Source: Chromatiales bacterium (GTDB lineage: Bacteria > Pseudomonadota > Gammaproteobacteria > Steroidobacterales > GCA-2729495). Taken from it: 64,000 nt of DNA. The notes under the pieces were generated by a model. It had not been told where the DNA came from. It did not search any database and saw only the letters and a list, made by a program, of their open reading frames with translations. Where the stretch lies: assembly GCA_020351875.1 (NCBI GenBank), contig CP070671.1, positions 2,553,913-2,617,912 of the forward strand, read 5' to 3'. The translations under genes were made by a program, and so were the position numbers. Positions 1 through 9,836 of this stretch are shown piece by piece; position 1 is the stretch's first letter; each line of letters begins with the position of its first letter.

Positions 1-10
1 ACGTCGGGGT

Positions 11-67
11 CCGGGACACGGGGCCGTCCCTGGCCCCGGGTCCCGGAGCCGCGCATCCCTGCGCGGC
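11..67. repeat. Pair of strong GC-rich hairpins
   Basis: Two adjacent perfect or near-perfect stem-loops are visible. The first pairs 11-25 with 32-46 (one mismatch) around the loop GTCCCT. The second pairs GCCGCGC at 48-54 with GCGCGGC at 61-67 around ATCCCT. No ORF with recognisable content covers them and no T-run follows either, so they do not look like terminators. They may belong to the same palindromic repeat unit as the inverted repeat at 258-392, which contains a third small hairpin (GCACA/TGTGC at 342-355) with the related loop GGGA. Function unknown. Confidence 0.6.
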
Positions 68-257
68 CCCTTCGGGCTGATCCCTCGTTCGCTCCGCTGC
101 TCGGCAAGCCGGCTGACTGTGACGGGCACAGACCCCGGCCCACCCGCTGACGCCGGCGTGCGTTCTCTGCCGCGGGCAGCAGGTCTTTGTCGCCTCGTTT
201 TAGCCGCGATCGTGACGCTTGGGCGCATTGAAAACCCGCCCAGCCAACACGCCGTTG

Positions 258-392
258 CCGCGGGTCGATAGCTCTTCCGGGCGTCGTCCCGGAGGAGCGG
301 AGCCATGGATGGCGGGAGCGACGGAGGGCCGATCCGACTGAGCACAGGGATGTGCGATGGAGGTTAAGCCCGGAAGAGCTATCGACCCGCGG
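258..392. repeat. Perfect 25-bp inverted repeat with 85-nt interior
   Basis: Bases 258-282 are the exact reverse complement of bases 368-392 (25 of 25). The 85-nt interior holds two short palindromes, GCCAT/ATGGC at 302-313 and GCACA/TGTGC at 342-355. The unit lies just beyond the stop codon of purD. It resembles a small palindromic element (REP- or MITE-like) rather than a terminator, because no T-run follows either arm. No transposase or target-site duplication was identified. Confidence 0.7.
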
Positions 393-428
393 TGGCGGCA
401 GTCCACCTGTTTTCAAACCGATCGGGCG

Positions 429-1706
429 TCAGCGGTCGATGGCGCGGTAGCCGATATCGGTGCGGTAGTACACGTCGGGCCATTCGATCTGGCGGACCAG
501 GTTGTAGGCCTCGCGTTGGGCTTCGGCGGTATCGTGGCCGAGGGCGACGGCGCAGAGCACGCGGCCGCCGTTGGTGAGTACGCGGTCGCCGTCCAGGCGG
601 GTGCCGGCGTGGAACACTTTCTGGTGTGGCGGCGGGTTGGCGGGCAGGCCGTGAATCTCGTCGCCCTTGCGGTAGCTGTCGGGGTAGCCGCCCGCTGCCA
701 TCACCACGCCGAGCGACACGCGCGGGTCCCACTCGGTCGTCGCCTGGTCCAGGTGGCCGTCCAGTGCCGCGTTCACGAGTTGCAGCAGGTCCGACTGCAG
801 GCGGAACAGGACCGGCTGGGTTTCCGGGTCGCCGAAGCGGCAGTTGAACTCCAGCACTTTCGGTGTGCCGTCGGCCATGACCATGATGCCGGCGTAAAGG
901 AAGCCCACGTACGGGTAACCGTCCGCCTTCATGCCGGCCACCGCGGGTGCCATGACTTCACGCATGATGCGGGCGTCTATTTCCGGTGTGACGACCGGTG
1001 CGGGGGAGTAGGCCCCCATGCCGCCGGTGTTCGGCCCGACGTCGCCGTTGTCGCGGGCCTTGTGATCCTGGGAGTTGGCCAGCGGCAGGATGTGGTCGCC
1101 GTCTACCATGGCGATGAAACTGGCTTCTTCGCCGTCCAGGAACTCTTCGATGACCACGCGCTGGCCCGCGTCACCGAAGCGGCCTTCTTCGAGCATGCTG
1201 CGCAACGCGGCTTCGGCGGTTGCCATGTCGTGGGCGACGATCACGCCCTTGCCGGCCGCCAGGCCGTCGGCCTTCACCACGATAGGCGTGCCGACCTGGT
1301 GCAGGTAAGTCAGCGCAGCCGCGAGGCTGCTGAAGGTTTCTGACTCACCGGTCGGGATGCGGTGACGGGCGAGGAAGTCTTTCGTGAAGGCTTTGGAGCC
1401 CTCGAGCTGGGCTGCGCCGGCAGTCGGGCCGAAGCAGCGGCGCCCAGCCGCAGAAAACACGTCGACCACGCCTGCCACCAGGGGTGCCTCCGGCCCGATC
1501 ACCGTCAGGTCGGCGCCTTCACTTTCAGCCAGGGCAAGGAGCGCTTCCGGGTCTTCGGCGTCGGCCGCCACGTTCCGCACCCCGGGCTCCAGGGCCGTGC
1601 CGGCATTGCCCGGGGCGACCAGCACTTCGCTGACCCCGGCGGACTGCGCCAGCTTCCAGGCCAGCGCATGTTCGCGGCCGCCGCCGCCGACTACCAGCAC
1701 TTTCAT
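429..1706 (-). CDS. purD: Phosphoribosylamine--glycine ligase (GARS)
   Basis: Catalyses ATP-dependent ligation of glycine to phosphoribosylamine, the second step of de novo purine synthesis, in the cytoplasm. The 425-residue protein has the usual length. It opens with the nucleotide-fold motif [13 protein letters not shown], has [13 protein letters not shown] at about 93-105, and the ATP-grasp segment [13 protein letters not shown] at about 143-155. It lies 47 bp after purH on the same strand, so it is probably the last gene of the fis-purH-purD end of the operon. The ATG start matches the family N-terminus exactly. Confidence 0.97.
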   Translation of the reverse strand: MKVLVVGGGGREHALAWKLAQSAGVSEVLVAPGNAGTALEPGVRNVAADAEDPEALLALAESEGADLTVIGPEAPLVAGVVDVFSAAGRRCFGPTAGAAQLEGSKAFTKDFLARHRIPTGESETFSSLAAALTYLHQVGTPIVVKADGLAAGKGVIVAHDMATAEAALRSMLEEGRFGDAGQRVVIEEFLDGEEASFIAMVDGDHILPLANSQDHKARDNGDVGPNTGGMGAYSPAPVVTPEIDARIMREVMAPAVAGMKADGYPYVGFLYAGIMVMADGTPKVLEFNCRFGDPETQPVLFRLQSDLLQLVNAALDGHLDQATTEWDPRVSLGVVMAAGGYPDSYRKGDEIHGLPANPPPHQKVFHAGTRLDGDRVLTNGGRVLCAVALGHDTAEAQREAYNLVRQIEWPDVYYRTDIGYRAIDR

Positions 1707-1753
1707 CGGGCCAGCCCTGTCATCGAGTCGTCAATCCTGCGCATTGCCCGGCC

Positions 1754-3307
1754 TCAGTGACGGAAATGCCGCATGCCGGTGAAGATCATTGCCATGCCGT
1801 GTTCGTCGGCAGCGGCAATGACTTCATCGTCACGCATGGAACCCCCGGGTTGAATGACCACCCCGATGCCCGTTTCGGCCGCCGTGTCGATACCGTCGCG
1901 GAACGGGAAGAACGCGTCGGACGCCATGGCTGCACCCTTGACCTCGAGCCCGGCTTCGGCCGCTTTCATCGCCGCAATTCGCGCGCTGACTACCCGGCTC
2001 ATCTGGCCGGCGCCCACGCCCAGGGTCTGCCCGCCCCGGCAATAGACGATCGCATTCGACTTCACAAAGCGCACCACGCGCCAGGCGAGCAAAGCGTCTT
2101 CCATTTCCGCAGGTGTCGGCTCGCGGCGGGTGACGACCCGCAGCGTAGATGTATCCAGCGGTGCGACGTCCTCGTCCTGCACCAGCACCCCGCCGTTGAT
2201 GGCCTGCAGTCGCAGGCCCGGCGGAGTGGGTTGTAATGCCCCGGTTGCGAGCACCCGGATGTTGCGCTTGCCGCCAAAGGCCTCCAGTGCGGCCGGGTCG
2301 TAATCCGGCGCGACGATGACTTCCAGGAATTGTCGGTCGATGATCGTTTGCGCCAGTTCGCCGTCCACCGTTTCGTTCACGGCGATGATGCCGCCGAACG
2401 CGGACGTCGGGTCCGTTGCATAAGCTTTCTCATAAGCCTCGGCGAGGGTGTCCGCCACCCCAACGCCGCACGGATTCGCGTGCTTGACGATCACGCACGC
2501 AGTGCACTGCATCGCCTTCACGCACTCCAGTGCCGCATCGGCGTCGGCGAGGTTGTTGAACGACAGTTCCTTGCCCTGGTGCTGCGTTGCGCTCAGTAAA
2601 GTGCCGCTCCCGCCCGCGGGCAGCCGGTAAAGCGCGGCACGCTGGTGCGGGTTCTCGCCATAGCGGAGCGTGGTATTGCGGCGCAGCCCGACCGGCAGTT
2701 CCGCCGGGAACTCTGGCGTCTCCTGGTCATTCTGCAGGTAGTTCCAGATGGCCGCGTCGTAGACCGACGTGTGCGCATAGGCCTTCGTTGCCAGGCGCCG
2801 GCGGGTTTGCGACGACAATGCGCCGTCATTGGCATCGAGTTCGGCGGCGATACCTTCGTAGTCAGTCGGATCGACCACGACGGTGACGAAGGCGTGGTTC
2901 TTTGCAGCCGCGCGGATCATCGCCGGGCCGCCGATGTCGATATTTTCTATGGCTTCGGCATCGCTGCAGTCTGGCCTGGCGACGGTGGCTTCGAAGGGAT
3001 ACAGGTTGACGACTACCAGGTCGATAGCAGGGATTTCGTGTTTGGCCATCACCGCGTCGTCGGTGCCGCGGCGGCCGAGCAGCCCGCCGTGAATTCTTGG
3101 GTGCAGGGTTTTTACCCGGCCATCCATGATCTCCGGAAAACCGGTGATCTCGCTGACCGGGGTCACGCTGAGACCCGCGTCCCGCAGGGCTTTCGCGGTG
3201 CCGCCGGTGGACACGAGCCGCACGCCCCGGTCGGCCAGGGTACGGGCGAAATCGACGATGCCGCGCTTGTCGGAAACGCTGAGCAGGGCCCGGTGAATCT
3301 GCCGCAT
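1754..3307 (-). CDS. purH: Bifunctional AICAR transformylase/IMP cyclohydrolase
   Basis: Carries out the last two steps of IMP synthesis. In the 517 residues, an MGS-like cyclohydrolase domain comes first (STGGTAKAL at 33-41, then [15 protein letters not shown] at 61-75). The transformylase domain follows, with RYGENPHQ at 215-222 and the catalytic Lys-His pair in [10 protein letters not shown] (K275, H276). Length and both active sites are intact. It follows fis by 34 bp and precedes purD, the common gammaproteobacterial fis-purHD arrangement. Confidence 0.98.
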   Translation of the reverse strand: MRQIHRALLSVSDKRGIVDFARTLADRGVRLVSTGGTAKALRDAGLSVTPVSEITGFPEIMDGRVKTLHPRIHGGLLGRRGTDDAVMAKHEIPAIDLVVVNLYPFEATVARPDCSDAEAIENIDIGGPAMIRAAAKNHAFVTVVVDPTDYEGIAAELDANDGALSSQTRRRLATKAYAHTSVYDAAIWNYLQNDQETPEFPAELPVGLRRNTTLRYGENPHQRAALYRLPAGGSGTLLSATQHQGKELSFNNLADADAALECVKAMQCTACVIVKHANPCGVGVADTLAEAYEKAYATDPTSAFGGIIAVNETVDGELAQTIIDRQFLEVIVAPDYDPAALEAFGGKRNIRVLATGALQPTPPGLRLQAINGGVLVQDEDVAPLDTSTLRVVTRREPTPAEMEDALLAWRVVRFVKSNAIVYCRGGQTLGVGAGQMSRVVSARIAAMKAAEAGLEVKGAAMASDAFFPFRDGIDTAAETGIGVVIQPGGSMRDDEVIAAADEHGMAMIFTGMRHFRH

Positions 3308-3341
3308 GAGAGGCTCTATGAACGCATTGCGCTGGCCGGAA

Positions 3342-3644
3342 TCAACCCAGCAAGTGGTAAGTCTTCAGCTTCTTGCGCAGCGTCGCCCGACTGATGCCGA
3401 GAATTGCCGCGGCCTGGGTCTGGTTGCCCTGCGTGTAGTCCATCACGGCGTTGAACAGGGGCGGCTCGACTTCTCCCAGCACGAGGCCGTAGAGCTCTGC
3501 CGGCTTGTGGCCGTTCAGGTCTTTGAAATACCGGTCGAGAACTTCACCGGTGAAATCACGCAGTGGCCGCTTGCGATGGCTCGCCAGCTTGTTCGATGCT
3601 TTCCGCTTGACGCTCGAAAGAGTCTTGGATTTCGTCTTTGCCAC
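3342..3644 (-). CDS. fis: Fis family nucleoid/DNA-binding protein
   Basis: Small DNA-bending protein that shapes the nucleoid and controls rRNA and growth-phase promoters in gammaproteobacteria. The core [19 protein letters not shown] followed by [11 protein letters not shown] and the C-terminal helix-turn-helix ([20 protein letters not shown]) identify it. The frame is open up to a TTG at 3710. I chose the GTG at 3644, which gives 100 residues, close to the 98 of E. coli, but no good ribosome site decides the start. It sits directly downstream of dusB, whose reading frame runs into fis in another frame. Confidence 0.9.
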   Translation of the reverse strand: MAKTKSKTLSSVKRKASNKLASHRKRPLRDFTGEVLDRYFKDLNGHKPAELYGLVLGEVEPPLFNAVMDYTQGNQTQAAAILGISRATLRKKLKTYHLLG

Positions 3645-4671
3645 TGCACCGATACCGGGGGGAGAAATCCTCCGGCCTTGCGTCCCCCCCTGATTGGTCG
3701 CAGCCGGCAAAAAACTTCTTAGTGATGCGCATCTGTTCGCTGGTTGACTCGGCCCTGACCACGCCCCTGCGAATTGTTTCCGAGCAGTTCGCGTGCGATG
3801 CGTACCAGGCTAGATGCTTTCTTGCCACCCTCAGCCCCGTTCGTTCCCCATAGAAACGGTACATGGCTTCGAGGTGGCCGATAACTATATCACGTCGTTC
3901 GCGTAACGAGGGTGCAGGCAGCAGAAATTTTTTCTGCAAGTAGGTGTTCACTTGCTGGAACAACCAAGGTCGACCTTGCGCGCCGCGACCGATCATCACA
4001 CCGTCAGCACCTGTCTGTTCAAGAACATGTGCTGCTTTTTTCGGAGAGTCGACATCACCGTTTGCAAAAACCGGGATCGACACTACCGCTTTTATCTGCC
4101 GAATGGTTTCGTACTCTGCCTGACCGCGGTATGCACAAGCGCGCGTGCGTCCGTGCACTGCCAGCGCAACGATGCCTGCCTGTTCGGCGATTTGCGCAAT
4201 TTGCACGCCGTTGCGATTGTCGGGATCCCAGCCCGTGCGCATTTTCAATGTCACGGGTACGGCAACGGCGTTAACCACCGCGTCGAGAATTCGCGCGACC
4301 AGTTCCGGGTCGCGCATCAGCGCCGAGCCGGCCAGGCGGCGACAGACTTTTTTTGCGGGGCAGCCCAGGTTGATGTCTACGGCCGCCGCGCCCATGGCCG
4401 CGACCTGACTCGCTGCCGCGGCCATCATCGCTGGCTCACTACCCGCGATCTGGACGACGTGCGGGGGTGGCTCCAGCCCGAAGTCCAGCCGGCGGCGGCT
4501 CTTGTCCGTATGCCAGAGGCGCGCATCTGCGGTGGTCATCTCGCTTGCGGCGAGGCTGGCGCCCCAATCCCGGCACAGCCGGCGAAACGGCGCATCCGTT
4601 ACGCCGGCCATCGGCGCGAGCAGGGCGGGCCCACTCAGCTCGAGGTCGCCGATCTTCAGTGCGCCGCTCAC
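3556..4671 (-). CDS. dusB: tRNA-dihydrouridine synthase B
   Basis: FMN enzyme that reduces specific uridines of tRNA to dihydrouridine. Signature segments are ALLAPMAGVTDAPFRRLCR, VDINLGCPAKKVCRRLAGSA (catalytic Cys in NLGCP), VKMRTGWD-like LKMRTGWD, VHGRTRACAYRG and IPVFANGDV. The start is a GTG at 4671 that overlaps the stop of the preceding gene (GTGA), so translation is probably coupled. The normal family end would fall near SEQMRITKKFFAG. The frame continues about 35 residues further, giving 371 residues instead of about 320-340 and overlapping fis. Either a real extension or a frameshift near 3690-3700 explains this. Confidence 0.93.
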   Translation of the reverse strand: MSGALKIGDLELSGPALLAPMAGVTDAPFRRLCRDWGASLAASEMTTADARLWHTDKSRRRLDFGLEPPPHVVQIAGSEPAMMAAAASQVAAMGAAAVDINLGCPAKKVCRRLAGSALMRDPELVARILDAVVNAVAVPVTLKMRTGWDPDNRNGVQIAQIAEQAGIVALAVHGRTRACAYRGQAEYETIRQIKAVVSIPVFANGDVDSPKKAAHVLEQTGADGVMIGRGAQGRPWLFQQVNTYLQKKFLLPAPSLRERRDIVIGHLEAMYRFYGERTGLRVARKHLAWYASHANCSETIRRGVVRAESTSEQMRITKKFFAGCDQSGGDARPEDFSPRYRCSGKDEIQDSFERQAESIEQAGEPSQAATA

Positions 4672-5870
4672 GGCTGGTACGGCCGCTCGGCCAGCTGGCA
4701 TTCGAGCCCGGTCACACGGCGCTGCAGGCACAGGTCCACTTCGTAGCCCCGCGCGGCGGTGCCCGGGTCGGCCAGGCTCAGCGTCACGGGAATCCGCGTG
4801 CCGGGTGGCACAATGGGCGGCAGGTCCGACGCGAGATATTCGTCGGGCAGGAACACCCGGCGGCCAACGGTGTTCGACCACTGGTCACGCAGTGTCACTC
4901 GAACGAGCGGCAGGCCAACCGCTTGCGCGCCCGTGACCTCCACGGCCGCCTTGATATCCAGTGCGTCCGGTGTCGAGCCACCCGCCAGGGCTTCGCTGCG
5001 GCGAACGTAAAACGCGTCCAGGGGCCATTCCGGGTGCAGGCGCTGGCCGATTCGCTCGTAGGTACTGCGCACCAGTTCTCCATAGCGGGGGTGGGTCGCG
5101 AGGCTGTCGCGCGACTGGTGCGCAAGCTGTGCCAGCAGGGTAACGGCCAGGACGGCGGCAGCCACCGCCCAGCCGCTCCGGCCCGTGCCTGGCTCGACTT
5201 CGTCTGCCACGGGTTCGAGTCCGTCCCACGGCGGGGGCTCACTGTCGAGTTCGCCCTCGATGGCGATCCCCGTGTCTACCTCGTCGGGCGTATCCCGTGC
5301 TTCGTCCGACAGCGCGCGGGCTGCCTCGGCAAGCGCAGGGTCCATCATCAGGTCGGAATCATTCGCGGCAACCGCCGGTGCCGCGGCGTCGTTCGCCGCT
5401 TGCTGTTCCGCATCGGCGATGATGTAGACGGGCTGGGCCGCTTCGACTTCCTGGTCTTCGGGCAGCAGGGATGTCGCGGCCACTTCGATGCCTTCCTCCT
5501 CCTCGCAGGCTGCCGGGTCGACATCGCCCGGCTCCACACCGAGCTCTGCAAGCATCGAGCGCCACTCGGCCGGGTCCGCGGTGATGGCCTCCAGTTCCGC
5601 GTCCAGTGGCACGTCGCCGGGCTTTTGCGGGGCTGCAATGAAAATTTCTCCCCAGGTCTGCTCCGGGGCGTCGAACTCCAGCGAATTGTCCGCCGATTTG
5701 TTGGTGGCCGGCGCGTCCTCTTCTTCCAGTGGCGACAGGTCGTCCGCGAGGTATTCCATCGCGTTGAATACGTGGGCGCAGTTCCCGCAGCGCACATCAC
5801 CGCGTGCCGCGCGCAACTGGTTGGCAGTCACACGAAAGACCGTTTCGCACTGTGGGCAGCAGGTGAACAT
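4668..5870 (-). CDS. Zinc-ribbon and DUF3426 domain protein
   Basis: Membrane-anchored protein of unknown role commonly found between prmA and dusB. The N-terminus is an MJ0042-type zinc ribbon with CCPQC at residues 4-8 and CGNC at 28-31. A long acidic linker rich in Glu, Asp and Ala follows, then one hydrophobic segment (WAVAAAVLAVTLLAQLA) and a C-terminal DUF3426 domain resembling a CARDB/FxLYD-type beta domain. I chose the ATG at 5870, 4 bp after prmA, because the zinc ribbon starts there; the longer frame adds unrelated sequence. The stop overlaps the dusB start. Confidence 0.85.
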   Translation of the reverse strand: MFTCCPQCETVFRVTANQLRAARGDVRCGNCAHVFNAMEYLADDLSPLEEEDAPATNKSADNSLEFDAPEQTWGEIFIAAPQKPGDVPLDAELEAITADPAEWRSMLAELGVEPGDVDPAACEEEEGIEVAATSLLPEDQEVEAAQPVYIIADAEQQAANDAAAPAVAANDSDLMMDPALAEAARALSDEARDTPDEVDTGIAIEGELDSEPPPWDGLEPVADEVEPGTGRSGWAVAAAVLAVTLLAQLAHQSRDSLATHPRYGELVRSTYERIGQRLHPEWPLDAFYVRRSEALAGGSTPDALDIKAAVEVTGAQAVGLPLVRVTLRDQWSNTVGRRVFLPDEYLASDLPPIVPPGTRIPVTLSLADPGTAARGYEVDLCLQRRVTGLECQLAERPYQP

Positions 5871-5874
5871 GGAG

Positions 5875-6762
5875 TCAGATCCTACCGCGGGAACGCCCCG
5901 ACAGCAGAACCCAGTCGCCACGGAGGATCGGCGCGTCGAAGTGCACCCAGTCGGCGTAGCAGTCGCGTACCGTGGCCGCCTGGTCGACCAGAATGCCGGT
6001 CAGCGCAATGGCGCCGGCGGGCAGCAGCCGCGGGCCGAGGGCCGGCGCGAGTTCCATCAACGGGCCACTCAGGATGTTGGCGACCACCGCATCGAAGCGT
6101 CGCCCGGGCGCGAGGTCATCGGGCGCCAGGACTTCCAGCCGCCCGCTCACACCGTTGCGCGCCGCATTGTCGGCGCAGGCCTCGCGCGCCTGTGGATCGA
6201 TGTCTACCCCTACCGCATTGGTGGCACCGAGCGCCAGGGCCGCGATGGCCAGCACCCCGGAGCCGCAACCATAGTCCAGCACGGTCCCCCCGCAACCGAG
6301 GGCATCGAGCCACTCCAGGCAAAGCGCGGTGGTCTCGTGGCGGCCGCTGCCGAAAGCCAGCCCGGGTTCCAGGCGCACGACGGCCCCGGGCGCCGGTGGC
6401 AGCTCAGCGCTAGGCGGCACGATCCAAAGCCTGGCGCCGAAGCGTTGCGCTGTCAGCGTGCGGCGAAAATTTCGCACCCAGTCCTGGTCCGGCAGGGATC
6501 GAAAACGCACCGGTGGCAGCGCCGCCGGCGCCACCGCAGCCGCAACGGCAAGCCGCACCCGCTCGGCGGGCGTGTCCGGCGACAGCAGGGCGCTCAACAC
6601 GACTTCAGACCACAGCGGCGTGTCACCGGGCGCCGGCTCCAGCAGTGGTTCGTTGCCGGCGTCAGCATATTCAATGGCCAGCGCCCCGAGCTGTAGCAGC
6701 GCCGCTTCGACCGGTTCCGGTGCCAGGCGTCCGAGTTCGATCTGCACCTGCAGCCAGTCCAT
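5875..6762 (-). CDS. prmA: Ribosomal protein L11 methyltransferase
   Basis: SAM-dependent enzyme that trimethylates ribosomal protein L11. The 295 residues match the family length. The N-terminal substrate-recognition domain starts MDWLQVQIELGR. The methyltransferase domain carries motif I VLDYGCGSGVLAIAALALGA, the acidic loop VGVDIDPQA and the post-motif VVANILSGPLMEL. It follows accC by 17 bp in the same transcript, the usual accBC-prmA order. Confidence 0.96.
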   Translation of the reverse strand: MDWLQVQIELGRLAPEPVEAALLQLGALAIEYADAGNEPLLEPAPGDTPLWSEVVLSALLSPDTPAERVRLAVAAAVAPAALPPVRFRSLPDQDWVRNFRRTLTAQRFGARLWIVPPSAELPPAPGAVVRLEPGLAFGSGRHETTALCLEWLDALGCGGTVLDYGCGSGVLAIAALALGATNAVGVDIDPQAREACADNAARNGVSGRLEVLAPDDLAPGRRFDAVVANILSGPLMELAPALGPRLLPAGAIALTGILVDQAATVRDCYADWVHFDAPILRGDWVLLSGRSRGRI

Positions 6763-6779
6763 GGACGGATGCCGCCGGA

Positions 6780-8120
6780 CTACAGGCCCAGGCGCTTCTC
6801 CAGGTAATGGATGTCCGTGCCGCCGGCCTGGAAGGCGGCGTGCTGGCAGATCTCCTGGTGCAGAGGGATATTGGTCGTGATGCCTTCAATGACCATTTCG
6901 TTCAGCGCGACCCGCATGCGTGCAATTGCCGATTCCCGGTTGTCGCCGCAGGTGATCAGCTTGCCGACCATCGAGTCGTAGAACGGCGGCACCTCGTAAC
7001 CGCTGTAAAGGTGGCTGTCGACGCGCACGCCCGGGCCGCCCGGCGGATGCCACAGTTCCACCCGGCCCGGCGACGGCGTGAACTTCTTCGGGTCTTCCGC
7101 GTTGATGCGGCACTCGATCGCGTGGCCACGTGCCACCAGATCCGATTGCCGCAAACCCAGCGCTTCACCCGAGGCGATGCGCAGTTGCGCTTCCACCAGG
7201 TCGACGCCGGTGATCATTTCGGTCACCGGGTGCTCCACCTGCAGACGCGTGTTCATCTCGATGAAGTAGAACTCGCCGTCCTGGTACAGGAACTCGAAAG
7301 TGCCCGCGTTCGTGTAGCCGATCTCCAGGCATGCGTCGACGCAACGCTGGCCAATGGTCTCGCGCTGTTCCGGCGTGATGCCGGGTGCCGGGGCTTCTTC
7401 CAGCACCTTCTGATGGCGGCGCTGCATGGAACAGTCTCGCTCGAACAGGTGCACGGCATTGCCGTGCCCGTCCGCCAGCACTTGGAACTCGATGTGCCGT
7501 GGTCGTTCCAGGAACTTCTCCATGTAGACCACGTCGTTACCGAAGGCGGCGCGGGCTTCTGTCCGGGTCATGGTGATGGAGCTGATCAGTGCACCCTCGC
7601 TGCGCACCACTCGCATGCCGCGACCACCGCCGCCCCCGGACGCCTTGATGATCACCGGGTAGCCGATGTCGCGGGCCATGCGCAGGTTTTCCTCTGCGTC
7701 GTCGCCCAGTGGACCATCCGACCCCGGGACACAGGGCACGCCGGCCGCCTTCATCGCGCGGATCGCCGAGACCTTGTCGCCCATCAGGCGAATGACCTGG
7801 GCCGGCGGGCCGATGAAGGCGAAGCCACTATCACTCACTCGCTCGGCAAAGTCAGCGTTCTCGGACAGGAAGCCGTAGCCCGGATGCACCGCGGACGCGT
7901 CGGTGACCTCGGCTGCGGAGATGATCGATGGCATGTTCAGGTAGCTGTCGGCGGATGCTGGCGGGCCAATGCAGACGCTTTCGTCCGACAGCAGCACGTG
8001 CTTCAGGCTCGCATCCGCGGTGGAATGCGCGGCCACCGTGGTGATACCCAGTTCGTGGCACGCGCGCAGGATTCTGAGCGCGATCTCGCCGCGATTCGCA
8101 ATGAGGATCTTGTCAAACAT
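6780..8120 (-). CDS. accC: Acetyl-CoA carboxylase, biotin carboxylase subunit
   Basis: ATP-dependent carboxylation of biotin on AccB, first half-reaction of malonyl-CoA synthesis. The 446 residues are the standard length. Visible elements are the N-terminal [14 protein letters not shown], the glycine-rich ATP lid [14 protein letters not shown], and the metal/biotin site [17 protein letters not shown]. It lies 33 bp downstream of accB and is presumably co-transcribed with it. Confidence 0.98.
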   Translation of the reverse strand: MFDKILIANRGEIALRILRACHELGITTVAAHSTADASLKHVLLSDESVCIGPPASADSYLNMPSIISAAEVTDASAVHPGYGFLSENADFAERVSDSGFAFIGPPAQVIRLMGDKVSAIRAMKAAGVPCVPGSDGPLGDDAEENLRMARDIGYPVIIKASGGGGGRGMRVVRSEGALISSITMTRTEARAAFGNDVVYMEKFLERPRHIEFQVLADGHGNAVHLFERDCSMQRRHQKVLEEAPAPGITPEQRETIGQRCVDACLEIGYTNAGTFEFLYQDGEFYFIEMNTRLQVEHPVTEMITGVDLVEAQLRIASGEALGLRQSDLVARGHAIECRINAEDPKKFTPSPGRVELWHPPGGPGVRVDSHLYSGYEVPPFYDSMVGKLITCGDNRESAIARMRVALNEMVIEGITTNIPLHQEICQHAAFQAGGTDIHYLEKRLGL

Positions 8121-8153
8121 GCGGTGTCTGTCGTTTGCGCGGCGGGCCGGCCC

Positions 8154-8621
8154 TCAGTCGATGACGAACAGGACCTGGCCGAATTCCACCGGCTGGCCAT
8201 TTTCTACCTGGATCGCAGCAATGCGCCCGGCGGTTTCAGCTTCGATTGTGTTCATCATCTTCATGGCTTCGATAATGCAGAGCGTGTCGCCGGCCGACAC
8301 TTTGTCGCCCACCTGCACATAAGGTTGCGCGTCGGGTGATGCTGCAGCGTAGAAGGTGCCCACCATCGGCGCCAGCACTTCGGCGCCCTGCAGGCGTTCG
8401 GCCGGCGCCGCAGCGGTTTCTGGCGCCGCGGGCGCAGGCGCCGGGCCGGACGCTTCTGCAACGGGCGGGCCGACCACCATTGGCACCGGTGGTGCCTGCG
8501 TGACTCCGCCGGACGGGTAGCGACTGATGCGAACCGCTTCTTCTCCCTCCGTGATTTCGATTTCCGCGATGCCCGATTCGTCGAGCAGTTCGATCAGTTT
8601 CTTGACCTTGCGGATATCCAT
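8154..8621 (-). CDS. accB: Biotin carboxyl carrier protein of acetyl-CoA carboxylase
   Basis: Carries the biotin that shuttles CO2 between biotin carboxylase and carboxyltransferase. In this 155-residue protein the N-terminus is helical, followed by a flexible Ala/Pro-rich linker (about 42-76). A biotinyl domain follows with the thumb-containing [18 protein letters not shown] segment and the biotinylation motif EAMKMMN (target Lys121). It is positioned between aroQ and accC. Confidence 0.98.
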   Translation of the reverse strand: MDIRKVKKLIELLDESGIAEIEITEGEEAVRISRYPSGGVTQAPPVPMVVGPPVAEASGPAPAPAAPETAAAPAERLQGAEVLAPMVGTFYAAASPDAQPYVQVGDKVSAGDTLCIIEAMKMMNTIEAETAGRIAAIQVENGQPVEFGQVLFVID

Positions 8622-8636
8622 GGGCGGTTCCTCGGT

Positions 8637-9086
8637 TCAGGCTTTGCTGGAGGTCTGCAGCAGCTCGTGCGCGGCGTCTAGAGCGAGTTCGTAACCTTTC
8701 GGTCCGAGCCCGCTGATGGTGCCGACGGCAATGTCGGAAAAATAGGATTCGCGGCGAAAGGCTTCCCGCGCGTGCACGTTGCTGATGTGAATCTCAATGA
8801 ATGGCACGCCCACGGCGAGCAGTGCATCGCGCAGTGCCACGCTGGTATGCGTGAGCGCGCCCGGGTTGATCAGGATGAAATCGACCTTGCCCGCAGCCGC
8901 CTGCACCTGGTTGACCAGGTCCGCCTCGGCGTTGCTCTGCAGCGTGTCCAGTTGATGGCCCAGGGCCTGCGCCCGGGCTGCGACCGCGGCTTCAATATCG
9001 GCCAGCGTGGTGTGGCCGTAGATGCCTGGCTCCCGGGTCCCCAGCAGGTTCAGGTTCGGGCCGTTCAGCAGCAGGACGCGCGCCAT
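8637..9086 (-). CDS. aroQ: Type II 3-dehydroquinate dehydratase
   Basis: Dehydrates 3-dehydroquinate in the shikimate pathway. The 149-residue protein shows the complete type II signature: [20 protein letters not shown] at the start, [17 protein letters not shown] in the middle and [14 protein letters not shown] near the end (catalytic Tyr in IYG and His in NVHARE). I used the ATG at 9086 rather than the longer frame because the family begins just before NGPNLNLLG. It is first in the aroQ-accB-accC chain; a TATAAC sequence lies about 35 bp upstream on the minus strand, without a good -35. Confidence 0.96.
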   Translation of the reverse strand: MARVLLLNGPNLNLLGTREPGIYGHTTLADIEAAVAARAQALGHQLDTLQSNAEADLVNQVQAAAGKVDFILINPGALTHTSVALRDALLAVGVPFIEIHISNVHAREAFRRESYFSDIAVGTISGLGPKGYELALDAAHELLQTSSKA

Positions 9087-9212
9087 CGGATGGGGCCATT
9101 CGAGCAAGATGGCGGCAAGTTATACCCTTTTCGGCGCAAATAAAAGTCATTTCGCGTCTTTCATCACACACGCACGGATCGCGGGCCGCGGCCGGGCCCG
9201 CCCGGGCCGGGC

Positions 9213-9836
9213 TCAGCTGCCCGGAAAGCGGTCGCGGGCGTCGGCCACGGACAGCCGGCCCGCGCCGAGTTCGGCGGTGAGCCTGGCCAGGCCCCGGATT
9301 TCCGCCGGGTCGAGTTCGCCGGTTTCCAGGCCAATGACCTCGCCGTCCGCTGCCACCAGGATGGAAAAGGGCAGCGCGATGAATTCGGGCCCGAAGCTCT
9401 CGGCCGCGGCGATGGCATCTTCCTGACCGACGAGTATCGGGTAGGTGACGCCAGCTTCGGCAATGAAGGTTTCCACCGCCGGCTGCCGGTCGATCGCAAT
9501 GCCGATGACCTGCACACCGCCCGGGCTGTCGTCGTGCAGCGTCTGCAACAGCGGCATTTCCTTGCGACACGGCGCGCACCACGTGGCCCAGAAGTTGATC
9601 AGCAGCGGCTGGCCGGAGAAGTCGCGAATGTCCCGGCGCTCGCCGTCGAGGTCAGTGAGCTTGAAGGACGGCAATTCCGTCACCAGGGACAGCTCTGCTT
9701 CGCGTGCCGGGTCGGGCGACTGGGCCGGGGGCGCTGTGGGCCGGTCAGCAAAAAACCATTGCCCGGCGTACAGCCCGGCCAGCGCGCAGCAAGCCATGAT
9801 CGCGGTGACGCGAACGGCGCGCAGCGCGGGGTTCAT
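9213..9836 (-). CDS. TlpA/ResA-like periplasmic thioredoxin
   Basis: Membrane-anchored thiol-disulfide oxidoreductase facing the periplasm. The 207 residues begin with a signal anchor (VTAIMACCALAGLYAGQWFF). After a short linker comes a thioredoxin fold with INFWATWCAPCRKEMPLL; the redox cysteines are C87 and C90. The ATG overlaps the dsbD stop codon (ATGA), so translation is coupled. DsbD is the likely electron donor. The exact client cannot be read from the sequence. Confidence 0.88.
   Translation of the reverse strand: MNPALRAVRVTAIMACCALAGLYAGQWFFADRPTAPPAQSPDPAREAELSLVTELPSFKLTDLDGERRDIRDFSGQPLLINFWATWCAPCRKEMPLLQTLHDDSPGGVQVIGIAIDRQPAVETFIAEAGVTYPILVGQEDAIAAAESFGPEFIALPFSILVAADGEVIGLETGELDPAEIRGLARLTAELGAGRLSVADARDRFPGS

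Larger units (their letters stand above)
1..428. other. Non-coding edge region downstream of purD
   Basis: No ORF in this stretch has recognisable protein content; the short ones are low-complexity Arg/Ala/Pro reading frames typical of GC-rich shadows. The region is dominated by stem-loops (11-67, 302-313, 342-355) and the inverted repeat 258-392. The purHD transcript ends into it, and no clear intrinsic terminator for that transcript is visible. Confidence 0.5.

Noticed and set aside
357-1343. 328-codon plus-strand frame opposite purD
   Set aside because: Antisense shadow of purD with no recognisable domain; His/Val/Gly-rich throughout.
4467-8339. Very long plus-strand open frames opposite dusB, the DUF3426 gene, prmA and accC
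   Set aside because: High GC leaves antisense frames open; the translations are Arg/Gly/Pro/His-rich with no family content, while the minus-strand genes are unmistakable.
9175-9230. Very GC-rich palindromic stretch between aroQ and the TlpA-like gene
   Set aside because: A hairpin can form but there is no following T-run in either direction, so it is not called a terminator.
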